A DNA stretch of 64,000 nt, taken from the NCBI GenBank assembly GCA_963760715.1, contig CAVXDY010000002.1:113746-177745 (forward strand). The letters are read 5' to 3'. Source of the DNA: CAVXDY01 sp963760715. GTDB taxonomy: Bacteria > Actinomycetota > Thermoleophilia > Miltoncostaeales > Miltoncostaeaceae. Every line of letters starts with the position of its first letter. Positions within the stretch are counted from its first letter, which is position 1. A program made the translations under genes and the position numbers. Shown here piece by piece: positions 8,196-16,947 of this stretch. The notes beneath the pieces were generated by a model. The model had not been told where the DNA came from and did no database searches. It saw only the letters and a program-made list of their open reading frames with translations.

Positions 8196-9314
8196 GTGGA
8201 GCCCGCAGAGCTCGAGTGGATCGCGTGGACCAACCCGATCACCACCGCGTTCGGCGCGGAGGTCGCGGCCTCGGACCTGTCGGGCCGCACCGTGGCGTGT
8301 CACCAGCACATCATGCCCGAGAGCATCTGCGTCGCCGGCGCGCTCCTCCAGGCCGGGGCCCGAGTCCGAATGGCGCCGTGCAATCCGGACAGCACCGACG
8401 ACCGCATCGCGACGCACCTCGCCTCGATGGGCGTCGAGATCCGCGGCCACGCCGGCATGTCCGCCGTCGAGCACGCCGACGCACTGGCCTGGCTCGCGAG
8501 CGAACCGGCCGACGCGCTGTCCGACATGGGCGGTGAGCTGATCGTGACGACAGCAGCCGCGGGCCACCGGCCCGCCGGTGCGCTCGAGGCCACCACGACC
8601 GGCCTGCGCCGCCTGGCCGGCCTCGATATCCCGTTCCCGGTCCTGGACTGGAACGGGATCCCGCTCAAGGATCTCATTCACAATCGGCACCACGTCGGCG
8701 CCGAGACCTGGCCGGCGTTCACGGGGATAACGGGCCTGTCGCTGTACGGCCGCGAGATCGTCGTGGTCGGGTTCGGACCCGTTGGTCAGGGCGTCGCGCT
8801 GCGCGCCCGTGATCTGGGCGCCAACGTCACGGTGGTCGACCTCGACCCGGTCCGGTTGGTCCAGGCGCAGCACCACGGCTGCCGCGTCGCCGACTTCGAT
8901 GACGCCGTTCGGCGAGCCAGCGTGATCGTCACCGCGACCGGTGTCAACGGCGTCGTCGGAGCGGCGCAGATCGAGCGCCTCCCCGACGGCGCCATCCTCA
9001 TGAACGTGGGCCACAGCCACCGCGAGATCGACGTCAACTGGCTGGATCAGCACCCACACACCGACCTGCGCCGGCATCTCGAGCGGTATGAGGTGAACGG
9101 CCGGCGCGTGTATCTGCTCAACCGGGGCAGCCTCCTGAACCTGGCGGCCGGTCTGGGCACGAGAGCACCGCAACTGTTCGACCCCTTCGCGGCGATCATG
9201 CTGCTCGGCCTCGACGCGATCCTCACGGGGCGTGTCGCCGACCTCCCCGCGGGTGTGCAGCGGTACCCCGCGCAGCTCGAGACCAGAGTCGCTCGAGCCC
9301 TGGTCGCTCACTAG
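8196..9314 (+). CDS. S-adenosylhomocysteine hydrolase-like protein with altered active site
   Basis: Divergent member of the AdoHcy hydrolase family, 372 residues against the usual 420-490. The NAD-binding loop GFGPVGQG (192-199) and the substrate-region motif CNPDSTDD (62-69) are clear, so the fold is secure. Catalytic positions differ. The IxDDGGDL region reads SDMGGEL, so one of the paired aspartates is Met111. The KxxxDN motif reads K158-DLI-H162-N163, with His for Asp. The conserved Lys/Tyr tail that reaches a neighbouring subunit's NAD is absent. Glu131, Lys158 and Asn163 remain. Third-position GC is visibly lower than in neighbouring genes. Coupling to add suggests a nucleoside substrate, perhaps a deaminated or modified one, but that is inference. 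Confidence 0.75.
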   Translation: MEPAELEWIAWTNPITTAFGAEVAASDLSGRTVACHQHIMPESICVAGALLQAGARVRMAPCNPDSTDDRIATHLASMGVEIRGHAGMSAVEHADALAWLASEPADALSDMGGELIVTTAAAGHRPAGALEATTTGLRRLAGLDIPFPVLDWNGIPLKDLIHNRHHVGAETWPAFTGITGLSLYGREIVVVGFGPVGQGVALRARDLGANVTVVDLDPVRLVQAQHHGCRVADFDDAVRRASVIVTATGVNGVVGAAQIERLPDGAILMNVGHSHREIDVNWLDQHPHTDLRRHLERYEVNGRRVYLLNRGSLLNLAAGLGTRAPQLFDPFAAIMLLGLDAILTGRVADLPAGVQRYPAQLETRVARALVAH

Positions 9315-10207
9315 GAGACCGGGCGCGCTCCGCGGTGCGTGACGGCCGTCGCGGCCACGGCGCAGGCCCGGGCCAGGGCGGCCGCGGGCTCCCGCCCCTC
9401 GCGACGGGCCGCGATCCAGCCCGCCGCGAAGGCGTCGCCGGCGCCGGTGGTGTCCACGACCGGCCCGGGCGGCACCGCGGCCGGCGCCCGGGCGAGCCCG
9501 CCGGCGGGCCCCCGCCACTCGGCTCCCTCCGCGCCGAGCTTCAGCACCACCTCGCCGAAGCCGGGAAGGAGCGCGGCCGCGACGGCCTCGGGCTCGCGGG
9601 AGCCGCAGAGGACCTGGGCCTCGTCCCCGGTCACGAGAGCCGTGCCCACGCCGCCGGCGAGGCGCCGGAACGCGTCGCCGCCGGCGTCGGCCAGGGGCCC
9701 GGCGGAGACCGCGTCGATCGAGGTCGTCATGCCCGCCTCCCGGGCGGCGGCCAGGGCGGCGAGGGCGGCGGGCCGGGTGGAGGGCCGCAGCAGCGTGTAG
9801 CCCGACAGGTGCAGGTGCCCGCCGGCGAGGAGGACGTCGCCGGGGAGGTGCTCCGGCGCGAGCTCCGCGTTCGCGCCCGAGTCGGGCAGCATCGTCCGCT
9901 CGCCGGCCGCATCGACCAGGACGATGACGGTGCCGGTCGCCGCGCCGCCCATCGCCAGCCGCGGCGTGACCCCGGCCTCGCGCAGGGCCCGCGCGGCGTC
10001 GCGACCGAAGGCGTCGTCGCCCACGCAGCCCACGAAGACGGTGGGCACGCGCAGGTGCCCCAGCCACGCGGCGGTGTTGGCGCCCGATCCGCCCGGGCGC
10101 AGCGCGATGGCGGCCGGGGTGTCGCCCGCCGGGACGAGCGGTCCGTCGAAGGCGGCGAGCACGTCCGTCATCACGTCGCCGACCACCACGACCGGCCCCC
10201 CGCTCAC
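9311..10207 (-). CDS. psuK: PfkB-family kinase, probable pseudouridine kinase
   Basis: Sugar/nucleoside kinase of the PfkB (ribokinase) family, 298 residues. The N-terminal substrate motif is GGSGANTAAWLGHL near residue 35. The C-terminal signature is DTTGAGDAFAAGW with the catalytic Asp and anion hole, near residue 252. The GTG start overlaps the stop of the pseudouridine-5-phosphate glycosidase gene (GTGA). In known operons PsuK phosphorylates pseudouridine and PsuG splits the product into uracil and ribose-5-phosphate, so context sets the substrate here. A ribokinase role is the alternative. The stop codon shares a CTAG with the stop of the convergent SAHH-like gene. Confidence 0.8.
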   Translation of the reverse strand: MSGGPVVVVGDVMTDVLAAFDGPLVPAGDTPAAIALRPGGSGANTAAWLGHLRVPTVFVGCVGDDAFGRDAARALREAGVTPRLAMGGAATGTVIVLVDAAGERTMLPDSGANAELAPEHLPGDVLLAGGHLHLSGYTLLRPSTRPAALAALAAAREAGMTTSIDAVSAGPLADAGGDAFRRLAGGVGTALVTGDEAQVLCGSREPEAVAAALLPGFGEVVLKLGAEGAEWRGPAGGLARAPAAVPPGPVVDTTGAGDAFAAGWIAARREGREPAAALARACAVAATAVTHRGARPVS

Positions 10208-11095
10208 GTCGCGAGCGCCCCCGCGATGCGCCCGGCCAGCGCCGCGTTCCTCAGCACCAGGCGGATGTTGGCGCGCAGGCTCTCCCCGGCGGTGCGCTCG
10301 TGGAACCGCGCGAGGATGAACGGGGTGACGTCCACCCCGGTCACGCCTCCGGCCTCCGCGTCGTCGAGCGCGTCCGCGAGCACCCGGTCGTGCAGGGCGG
10401 GGTCCATCTGCTCGGCCTCGGGCAGCGGGTTGGCCACGATGACGGCCTGGGGGAGGCCCAGGTCGCGCCGGGCGCGCTGGACGGCCGCCACCTCCTGCGC
10501 CGTGTCCACCCGCCACGGCACCGGGTGGCCGGAGTCGGCCAGGTAGAAGCCCGCCAGGCGGTCGGTGCCGAAGCCCAGCACCGGCACCGACAGTGTCTCC
10601 AGCCGCTCGAGCGTGGCGGCCACGTCGAGGATCGACTTCACGCCGGCGCAGACCACCACCATCGGCGCCCCCGCCAGGGCGACGAGGTCGGCCGACTCGT
10701 CGAAGGTCGTCGCGGCCCCGCGATGAACGCCGCCGAGCCCGCCGGTGGCGAAGACCCCGATCCCGGCCCGCGAGGCCACGTACGCCGTGCTCGCCACGGT
10801 GGTCGCCCCCGCGGCGCCGCGGGCGAGGGCCGGCCCCAGGTCGCGCACGCCGAGCTTGGCGACGTCCTCGCGCGCCGCGATCTCCTCCAGCGCGGCGGGG
10901 TCGAGGCCCACGCGCACCTCGCCGCCGAGCACCGCCACCGTTGCCGGCACCGCGCCCTCGGCGCGGGTTGCCGCCTCGATCTCGCGCGCGACGCGCAGGT
11001 TGTCGGGGCGCGGGAGCCCGTGGGCGATGATCGTCGAACTCGAGGGCCACGACCGGACGCCCGTCGGCGAGCGCCGCGGCGACCTCGTCGCTCAG
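10204..11095 (-). CDS. psuG: Pseudouridine-5'-phosphate glycosidase, frameshifted
   Basis: Enzyme that cleaves pseudouridine 5-phosphate to uracil and ribose-5-phosphate. The C-terminal 248 residues read openly from about 10950, with ATGGLGGVHRGA, SILDVAATLE and GFGTDRLAGFY typical of the family. The missing N-terminus (LSDEVAAALADGRPVVALE, then STIIAHG) is encoded just upstream but in another frame. The coding strand has GAGTTCGACG where GAGTCGACG would keep the frame, one extra T opposite 11037-11038. Corrected, the protein would have about 296 residues. No ATG, GTG or TTG lies at the expected start; a CTG at 11095 is the only near candidate. It may be a pseudogene or a sequence error. Confidence 0.75.
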
Positions 11096-11111
11096 CCGGA
11101 TGACCGCGGGA

Positions 11112-11954
11112 TCAGATACGGGCGGGGTGCCAGACCGTGCGGATCTCGCAGAACGCCATGGCCGTGCGGATGTCCTCGGCGCCGTGCGTGCGGGCCGTGC
11201 GCTTGAGGTTGTCCGCCGCCCGGGCCTCGAGGTCGGCCGCCATGTCGGCGGGCGCGCCGCTGAGGTCGATGAGGTCAACGTCGTCGTGGTCCGCCAGCCA
11301 GGGCAGCAGCGCCCGGCCGTCGCCCGTGAGCAGGTTCACCACCCCGCCCGGCACGTCGGAGGTGGCGATCACCTCGCCGAGCGTGCTGGTGACGAGCGCG
11401 GCGGGGCCGCCGGCAAGGGCGACCACGGCGTTCCCGGCCATGATCGCCGGGGCCATCAGGCCGAGGACGCCCCGCACGCCGCCGTCGTCGGGGCACGCCA
11501 GGGCGCAGACCCCCAGGGGGATCGCGTTCGAGAGGTTGAGGAAGGGCCCGGAGACCGGGTTGACCGCGCCCACGAGCTGGTCGAGCTTGTCGGCGAAGCC
11601 GGCCCAGTAGACCGCCGCGTCGACCGCCGACTCCACGTCGGCGCGGGCGTCGTCCGCCGCCACGCCCACCGCCTCGAGCTCGCCCGCGAGCTGGTCCGCG
11701 CGGCCCTCGAGGACCTCGGCGATGCGGTAGAGGATCTGGCCGCGGTTGTAGGCCGTGCGCCCGGCCCATCCCGGCTGGGCGGCCCGGGCGGCGCGGACGG
11801 CGTCGCGCACGTCCTTGCGGGAGGCCTGCGCCACGTGGGCCAGCAGGCGGCCGTCGGCAGCGGTGACGGGAAAGGTCCGGCCGGACTCCGACCGCGGGAA
11901 GGCGCCCCCGATGAACAGCTTGTAGGTCTTGCGGACCTCGAGGCGCTCGCTCAT
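11112..11954 (-). CDS. Truncated aldehyde dehydrogenase-like partner without catalytic Cys
   Basis: A 280-residue protein matching only the NAD-binding and oligomerisation part of the ALDH fold. It keeps the N-terminal segment (YNRGQILYRIAEVLEGR) and the region where ALDHs have PWNFP and VTGxG (here VVNLLTGDG), but there is no catalytic domain or Cys. The end AFCEIRTVWHP looks like a genuine C-terminus, not a break. It overlaps the full-length ALDH gene by ATGA. A catalytic ALDH followed by a catalytically dead ALDH module resembles the two halves of ALDH16 enzymes, here on separate genes. I infer a structural partner of the upstream ALDH. Confidence 0.75.
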   Translation of the reverse strand: MSERLEVRKTYKLFIGGAFPRSESGRTFPVTAADGRLLAHVAQASRKDVRDAVRAARAAQPGWAGRTAYNRGQILYRIAEVLEGRADQLAGELEAVGVAADDARADVESAVDAAVYWAGFADKLDQLVGAVNPVSGPFLNLSNAIPLGVCALACPDDGGVRGVLGLMAPAIMAGNAVVALAGGPAALVTSTLGEVIATSDVPGGVVNLLTGDGRALLPWLADHDDVDLIDLSGAPADMAADLEARAADNLKRTARTHGAEDIRTAMAFCEIRTVWHPARI

Positions 11955-13444
11955 GCCCCCGCCGGCGTGAGGGTGAGGTACTCCGCCAGGCCCTGCCGGC
12001 CGCCCTCGCGCCCGAAGCCCGACTCGCGGACCCCCCCGAAGGGGCTCGCCGGGTCGAACTGGTTGAAGCAGTTGGCCCACACCACCCCGGCCCGCAGGCG
12101 CTGCGAGATCCAGAGGATCCGCGAGCCCTTCTCGGTCCAGACCCCGGCGGAGAGCCCGTAGCGCGTGGCGTTGGCCTTGGCGACGGCCTCGGCCTCGGTG
12201 CGGAAGGTCTGCACCGTGAGCACCGGGCCGAAGACCTCCTCGCGCACGATCCGCTCCGACCCGCCCACGCCGCTCACGATCGTGGGGGGGAAGAAGAAGC
12301 CCCGCTCGGGCAGGGGCCGCTCCGGCTGGTCGATGCGGCAGCCCGCGGCGGCCGCCCCGTCCACGAAGCCCTGGATGCGCTCGAGCTGGGCCGCGGAGTT
12401 GATGGCGCCCACGTCGGTGTTCTTGTCCAGCGGATCGCCCGTGCGGAGCAGCTCGATGCGACGGCGCAGCCGGTCCAGCAGGTCGTCGGCGACGCCCTCC
12501 TGCACCAGCAGACGCGAGCCGGCGCAGCACACGTGGCCCTGGTTGAAGAAGATCCCGTCCACGATGCCCTCGACCGCCTGGTCCAGCGCGGCGTCGTCGA
12601 AGACCAGGTGGGCGCCCTTGCCGCCCAGCTCCAGCGTCAGGCGGGTGCCGGTGCCGGCCACGGCCCGCCGGATCGCCTTGCCCACGTCCGTGGAGCCCGT
12701 GAAGGCCACCTTGTCCACCCCGGTGTGGGCGGCCAGGGCGGCGCCCGTCTCGCCGGCGCCGGTGACCACGTTGACCACGCCCGGGGGCAGCTCGGCCTCG
12801 GCGATCAGCTCGGCCAGCAGGAGGGCCGTGAGCGGGGTGGTCTCGGCGGGCTTCAGCACGACGGTGTTGCCGCAGGCCAGGGCCGGGGCGATCTTCCATG
12901 CCGCCATCAGCAGCGGGAAGTTCCAGGGGATGATCTGCCCCACCACGCCGAGCGGCCGGGCCGTCATGCCGGGCACGGCGTACTCCAGCTTGTCCGCCCA
13001 CCCCGCGTGGTGGAAGAGGTGCGCGGCGGCCAGCGGGACATCGACGTCGCGCGACTCGCGGATCGGCTTGCCGCCGTCGATCGACTCGAGCACGGCGAAC
13101 TCGCGGGAGCGGTCCTGCAGGAGTCGCGCCAGCCGGAACAGGTACTTGCCGCGCGCTCTGCCCGAGAGGTCGCGCCAGCGCTCCTCGTAGGCCCGGCGCG
13201 CGGCGGCCACGGCGTCGTCCACGTCCGCGGGGCCGGCCTCGGCGACGTCCGCCAGGCGGTCGCCGGTGGCGGGCTCGATGGTCGGGAAGCGGCGCCCGTC
13301 CCGGGCCTCCCGCTCGGCGCCGTCGATGACGAGGCCGTAGGCCGGCCGGATGCTCACGATGTCGCGGGCCTCCGGGGACGGGACGTAGTCGGCGAAGGTG
13401 CGGGCGAGGTCGCCCGTGGCGTCGCGGCGGGGCGTCGTGGTCAT
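11951..13444 (-). CDS. NAD(P)-dependent aldehyde dehydrogenase
   Basis: Full-length ALDH of 497 residues. It shows the Rossmann segment IIPWNFPLLMAAWK with the catalytic-site Asn, the cofactor Lys in VVLKPAE, FTGSTDVGK, the general-base Glu in LELGGKGA, and the catalytic Cys in FFNQGHVCCAGSR. EEVFGPVL follows. It starts within the deoC stop (TGATG) and ends overlapping the truncated ALDH partner. DeoC releases acetaldehyde from deoxyribose-5-phosphate, so oxidation of acetaldehyde to acetate is the likely role here. The same deoC-ALDH-ALDH order is found in other actinobacteria. Confidence 0.9.
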   Translation of the reverse strand: MTTTPRRDATGDLARTFADYVPSPEARDIVSIRPAYGLVIDGAEREARDGRRFPTIEPATGDRLADVAEAGPADVDDAVAAARRAYEERWRDLSGRARGKYLFRLARLLQDRSREFAVLESIDGGKPIRESRDVDVPLAAAHLFHHAGWADKLEYAVPGMTARPLGVVGQIIPWNFPLLMAAWKIAPALACGNTVVLKPAETTPLTALLLAELIAEAELPPGVVNVVTGAGETGAALAAHTGVDKVAFTGSTDVGKAIRRAVAGTGTRLTLELGGKGAHLVFDDAALDQAVEGIVDGIFFNQGHVCCAGSRLLVQEGVADDLLDRLRRRIELLRTGDPLDKNTDVGAINSAAQLERIQGFVDGAAAAGCRIDQPERPLPERGFFFPPTIVSGVGGSERIVREEVFGPVLTVQTFRTEAEAVAKANATRYGLSAGVWTEKGSRILWISQRLRAGVVWANCFNQFDPASPFGGVRESGFGREGGRQGLAEYLTLTPAGA

Positions 13445-14388
13445 CAGTCCACCGGGAGGTCGTCGGTGCGCGCGTAGCGGCCGGACCGCCGGAAGCGCCG
13501 CTGCAGCACGATGTCGTTGAGGAGCGTGGAGGCGCCCAGCCGGAACCGCTCGGGGGTGAGCCAGTCGGTGCCCAGGGTCTCGGAGACCAGGGCCAGGTAG
13601 CCCAGCGCCTGCTTCGACGTGCGGATGCCGCCCGCCAGCTTCAGCCCCACCGGGCGCCCGGTCTCGTCGGCGAATTCGCGGATGGCCTCGGCCATGCAGA
13701 GCGCCACCGCGGGGGTGGCGGACACGGGGAGCTTCCCGGTGGAGGTCTTGATGACGTCGCTGCCCGCCGCCATGGCGACCATCGAGGCCAGCCGGATCAT
13801 CTCGTACGAGCCGAGCTCGCCGGTCTCCAGGATCGTCTTCAGGTGGGCGGGCCCGCAGGCCTCCTTGGATGCGGCCACCTCCGCGTGCACCACGTCCAGG
13901 CGCCCCGCCAGCAACGCCCCGCGGTTGAGGACGATGTCCACCTCGTCGGCGCCGTCCTCCACCGCCCGCCGGATCTCCTCCAGGCGCTGCTCCAGGTGGC
14001 TCTGCCCGGAGGGGAACGCCCCGGCGACCGACGCCACCCTCACGGTCGTGCCCTCCAGCGCCGCGTGGGCCTCGGCCACCAGCGAGCCGTACACGCACAC
14101 CGCGGCCACCGGCGCGAGCGACGGGTCGTCGGGATCGGGACGCAGCGCGCGGGCGCACAGCGCCCGCACCTTGCCGGGGGTGTCGGCGCCCTCGAGCGTG
14201 GTCAGGTCGATGCAGCGCACGGCCAGCTCCAGGCCCGCCCCCTTGCTCTCGCGCTTGATCGACCGGGCGGCCAGCCGGGCGGACCGCTGCTCCAGCGCGT
14301 GGCCGTCGACCGCGGCCACCCGCACCGGGTGGTCGAGCGCGGCGCCGCTCAGGACGGCGCCCCGCGAGTCACGGCCGAGGGTGAGCAT
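13444..14388 (-). CDS. deoC: Deoxyribose-phosphate aldolase
   Basis: Class I aldolase splitting 2-deoxyribose-5-phosphate into glyceraldehyde-3-phosphate and acetaldehyde, the last carbon-yielding step of deoxynucleoside catabolism. The Schiff-base Lys lies in VIKTSTGK, EVDIVLNRG supplies the conserved Asp, and LKLAGGIRT carries the C-terminal active-site Lys. At 314 residues it is longer than the roughly 220-260-residue E. coli type and resembles the long actinobacterial form. It follows the mutase gene by 31 bases and is coupled to the ALDH gene by a TGATG overlap, so aldolase and aldehyde oxidation are translated together. Confidence 0.93.
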   Translation of the reverse strand: MLTLGRDSRGAVLSGAALDHPVRVAAVDGHALEQRSARLAARSIKRESKGAGLELAVRCIDLTTLEGADTPGKVRALCARALRPDPDDPSLAPVAAVCVYGSLVAEAHAALEGTTVRVASVAGAFPSGQSHLEQRLEEIRRAVEDGADEVDIVLNRGALLAGRLDVVHAEVAASKEACGPAHLKTILETGELGSYEMIRLASMVAMAAGSDVIKTSTGKLPVSATPAVALCMAEAIREFADETGRPVGLKLAGGIRTSKQALGYLALVSETLGTDWLTPERFRLGASTLLNDIVLQRRFRRSGRYARTDDLPVD

Positions 14389-14419
14389 CCGCCGATCTTG
14401 GCACGCGCCGCGATCCGCG

Positions 14420-16081
14420 TCAGGCGAGCAGCAGGGCGGCGAGGCCCTCGCGAACCCTCGCGAGGCGCGCGCGGGCGCGCCGGCGCGCGCCCTCCAGGTC
14501 TCCCTCGACCGCCTCGACCGCCTCGCAGTAGCACTTGAGCTTGGGCTCGGTGCCGCTGGGCCGCACCACCACCCGGACCCCGTCCTCGAGATCGATCCGC
14601 AGCACGTCGGGCGCCAGGCTCCGCACCCCGGTCGCCCGCTCGCCGTCGATCCGCGCCGGGGGCGCGGCCACCAGACGCTCCACCAGGGCGGCGCGCCGCG
14701 CGGCCCCGCCGGGGGCCTCGTCGCGCAGCGAGAAGTTGTCGATCACGTGCGCTCCATGCCGGCGGTGCAGGTCGTCGAGCTCGTCGAGGAGCGTGCGCCC
14801 CCGTGAGCGGGAGGCCGCGGCCATCGACGCCACCGCAACCGCCGCCGAGAGCCCGTCCTTGTCGCGCACCTCGGGCCCGATCGCGTAGCCCAGGGCCTCC
14901 TCGTAGGCGAGCACCTGCACCAGCTCCGGATGCTCCATCGCGGGGCGGGAGAGCCACTTGAAGCCGGTCAGCGTCTCGGCGTGCCGGGCGCCGCGGGCCT
15001 CGGCGATCCGCGCCAGCAGGGACGAGGAGACCACGCTCGAGACCACCAGCCGTCCGGGCCCGGAGGTCACCGAGCCCAGCAGCCAGTCGCCGAGGAGCGC
15101 GCCCACGTCGTCGCCGGTCAGCTGACGGGGTTCTCCGGCCCGGTCCGGCACCATCACGGCGACCCGGTCGGCGTCCGGATCGAGCGCGAGGCCGAGGTCG
15201 GCCTCCACGTCGCGCATCTCCTTGGCCAGCAGGTCGGTGGCGCCCGGCTCCTCCGGGTTGGGGAAGGGCACGGTGGGGAAGTCGGGGTCGGGCGCCTCCT
15301 GCGCCGCGACGGGGTGCACCCGGGCGTGGCCCGCCTCGGCCAGCAGGGCCGCCAGCAGCTCACCGCCGACGCCGTGCATCGCCGTCGTGGCGATCCGGAT
15401 GGGGGAGGCCGGGGGCGGCACCCGCGACAGGGCGAGGGCCCGGTAGGCGGCCACCACCTCGGGGGCGAGCGGCGCGACCGCCGGCGTCGCGACGCCCGCG
15501 GGGATCACCACGCCGTCGGCGGCGACCGCCGCGATGGCCGCCGCGATCAGCCCGTCCGCCGGGGGGACGATCTGCGCGCCGTCGCCCAGGTAGAGCTTCA
15601 GGCCGTTGTCCGTGCCCGGGTTGTGGCTGGCGGTGAGCACGATCCCGGCGGCGCAGCCCAGGTGGCGGATCGCGAACACCCCGACGGGGGTGGGCAGCGG
15701 CCCCGGCCCAAGCGTCACCGGGATCCCGTGGGCGGCCAGCACCCCGGCGCAGTCCTCGGCGAAGGCCCGCGAGCGGTGCCGGGCGTCGTGCGTCACCACC
15801 ACGCCGGCTCCGCGCGCCCCCGGCGAGGTCGCGACGAGGTGGCGGGCGATGCCCGCGGCCGACTCCCGCACCAGGGCCCGGTTCATCCGGGTGGGCCCGG
15901 CGGCCATCGGCCCCCGCAGGCCGGCGGTGCCGAACTCCAGCCGCCCGGCGAAGCGCTCGGACAGCCCGGGGGCGTCCCCGGCGGCCAGCATCCCCCGGAG
16001 CTCCGCCCGGGTGGCGGGATCGGGGTCCCGCGCGATCCACGCCTCCACGCGCCCGCGCAGATCGGGCGCGATCGCCGGCAT
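14420..16081 (-). CDS. Phosphohexomutase / phosphopentomutase family protein (PmmB-like)
   Basis: Alpha-D-phosphohexomutase superfamily enzyme of 553 residues, the long phosphoglucomutase/PmmB type. All four domain signatures are visible: the phosphoserine loop TASHNPGTDNG, the metal loop DPDADRVAV, the sugar-binding segment YEEALGYA, and the phosphate-binding loop RPSGTEPKLK. It sits between pnp and deoC, overlapping the pnp stop by one base (TGATG). No DeoB-type phosphopentomutase is seen in the window. It is therefore a good candidate for interconverting (deoxy)ribose-1- and -5-phosphate, as mutases of this family are known to do. M. tuberculosis also has pmmB beside its PNP gene. Mannose or glucose phosphates remain possible substrates. 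Confidence 0.85.
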   Translation of the reverse strand: MPAIAPDLRGRVEAWIARDPDPATRAELRGMLAAGDAPGLSERFAGRLEFGTAGLRGPMAAGPTRMNRALVRESAAGIARHLVATSPGARGAGVVVTHDARHRSRAFAEDCAGVLAAHGIPVTLGPGPLPTPVGVFAIRHLGCAAGIVLTASHNPGTDNGLKLYLGDGAQIVPPADGLIAAAIAAVAADGVVIPAGVATPAVAPLAPEVVAAYRALALSRVPPPASPIRIATTAMHGVGGELLAALLAEAGHARVHPVAAQEAPDPDFPTVPFPNPEEPGATDLLAKEMRDVEADLGLALDPDADRVAVMVPDRAGEPRQLTGDDVGALLGDWLLGSVTSGPGRLVVSSVVSSSLLARIAEARGARHAETLTGFKWLSRPAMEHPELVQVLAYEEALGYAIGPEVRDKDGLSAAVAVASMAAASRSRGRTLLDELDDLHRRHGAHVIDNFSLRDEAPGGAARRAALVERLVAAPPARIDGERATGVRSLAPDVLRIDLEDGVRVVVRPSGTEPKLKCYCEAVEAVEGDLEGARRRARARLARVREGLAALLLA

Positions 16082-16905
16082 CACACCGCCGCGGCCACCG
16101 CGCGCAGCAGGTCGACCAGCCGGTCCACGGAGGCCTTTCCGGTGGCGAGCACCTCCCGGTGGTCGAGCGCCTCGGCGGAGAGCCCCGCGGCGAGGTTGGT
16201 GACCAGGGAGACGCCGAAGACCTCGGCCCCCAGGTGGCGCGCGGCGATGGCCTCGAGCACGGTCGACATCCCCACCAGGTCGGCGCCCATGGCGCGCAGC
16301 ATCCGGATCTCGGCGGGCGTCTCGTAGCTCCCGCCCAGCAGGCCGGCGTAGACGCCCTCGGGGATGCCCGGCGCCGCGGCCGCCGCCACGGCCCTCAGGC
16401 GCGCGCTGTAGAGGTCGGTGAGGTCCGCGAAGCGGGCGGGGAGGCTCTCCGGGGGATCGTTCCCCGTCATCGGGCTCACGCCGGTCAGGTTGAGGTGGTC
16501 GCTGATGAGCACCGGCGTGCCGGGCCCGTTCGCCGGCACCAGCGATCCGGCGGCGTTCGTGAGGAGCACGGCCCGGCAGCCGGCGAGCACGGCCGCCCGC
16601 ACCCCGTGGACGACGGTGGCCACGGGGTGGTCCTCGTAGAGGTGCGCGCGGCCCGCGAGCACGAGCACGGGGACCCCGCCGGCGTCCACCGAGTGCGCCA
16701 TCCCGGTGTGGCCCTGCACCGACGGGGCGGGGAACCCGGGCAGCTCGGGCATGGGGACGCTCGCCCGCGTCTCGCCCAGGGTCGCGACCACGTCCGCCCA
16801 TCCGGACCCCAGCACGAGGGCGGCGCGATGCTCCCCGAGGCGCTCGCGGATCCCGGACGCGCCGGCCCGCGCGGCGAGGTAGGGATCGTCCGGCACGGCG
16901 CGCAC
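16081..16905 (-). CDS. Purine-nucleoside phosphorylase (trimeric type)
   Basis: Cleaves inosine, guanosine and deoxy forms with phosphate to base and (deoxy)ribose-1-phosphate. The 274 residues and motifs match the trimeric PNP class: phosphate-binding LGSGWAD near residue 33, GRAHLYEDH, LTNAAGSL, GGSYETPAEI with the base-contacting Glu, GMSTVLEAIAARH, and VTNLAAG with the Asn that favours 6-oxopurines. That preference fits adenosine being deaminated first by the adenosine deaminase. It is the first gene of the operon pnp-mutase-deoC-ALDH-ALDH-psuG-psuK, 42 bases after nadC. The GTG at 16905 is the furthest-upstream start consistent with family length. Confidence 0.92.
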   Translation of the reverse strand: MRAVPDDPYLAARAGASGIRERLGEHRAALVLGSGWADVVATLGETRASVPMPELPGFPAPSVQGHTGMAHSVDAGGVPVLVLAGRAHLYEDHPVATVVHGVRAAVLAGCRAVLLTNAAGSLVPANGPGTPVLISDHLNLTGVSPMTGNDPPESLPARFADLTDLYSARLRAVAAAAAPGIPEGVYAGLLGGSYETPAEIRMLRAMGADLVGMSTVLEAIAARHLGAEVFGVSLVTNLAAGLSAEALDHREVLATGKASVDRLVDLLRAVAAAV

Positions 16906-16947
16906 TATCGCACCGCGGAGGAGCGCCCGGGCGATCCGCGAGGCAGT

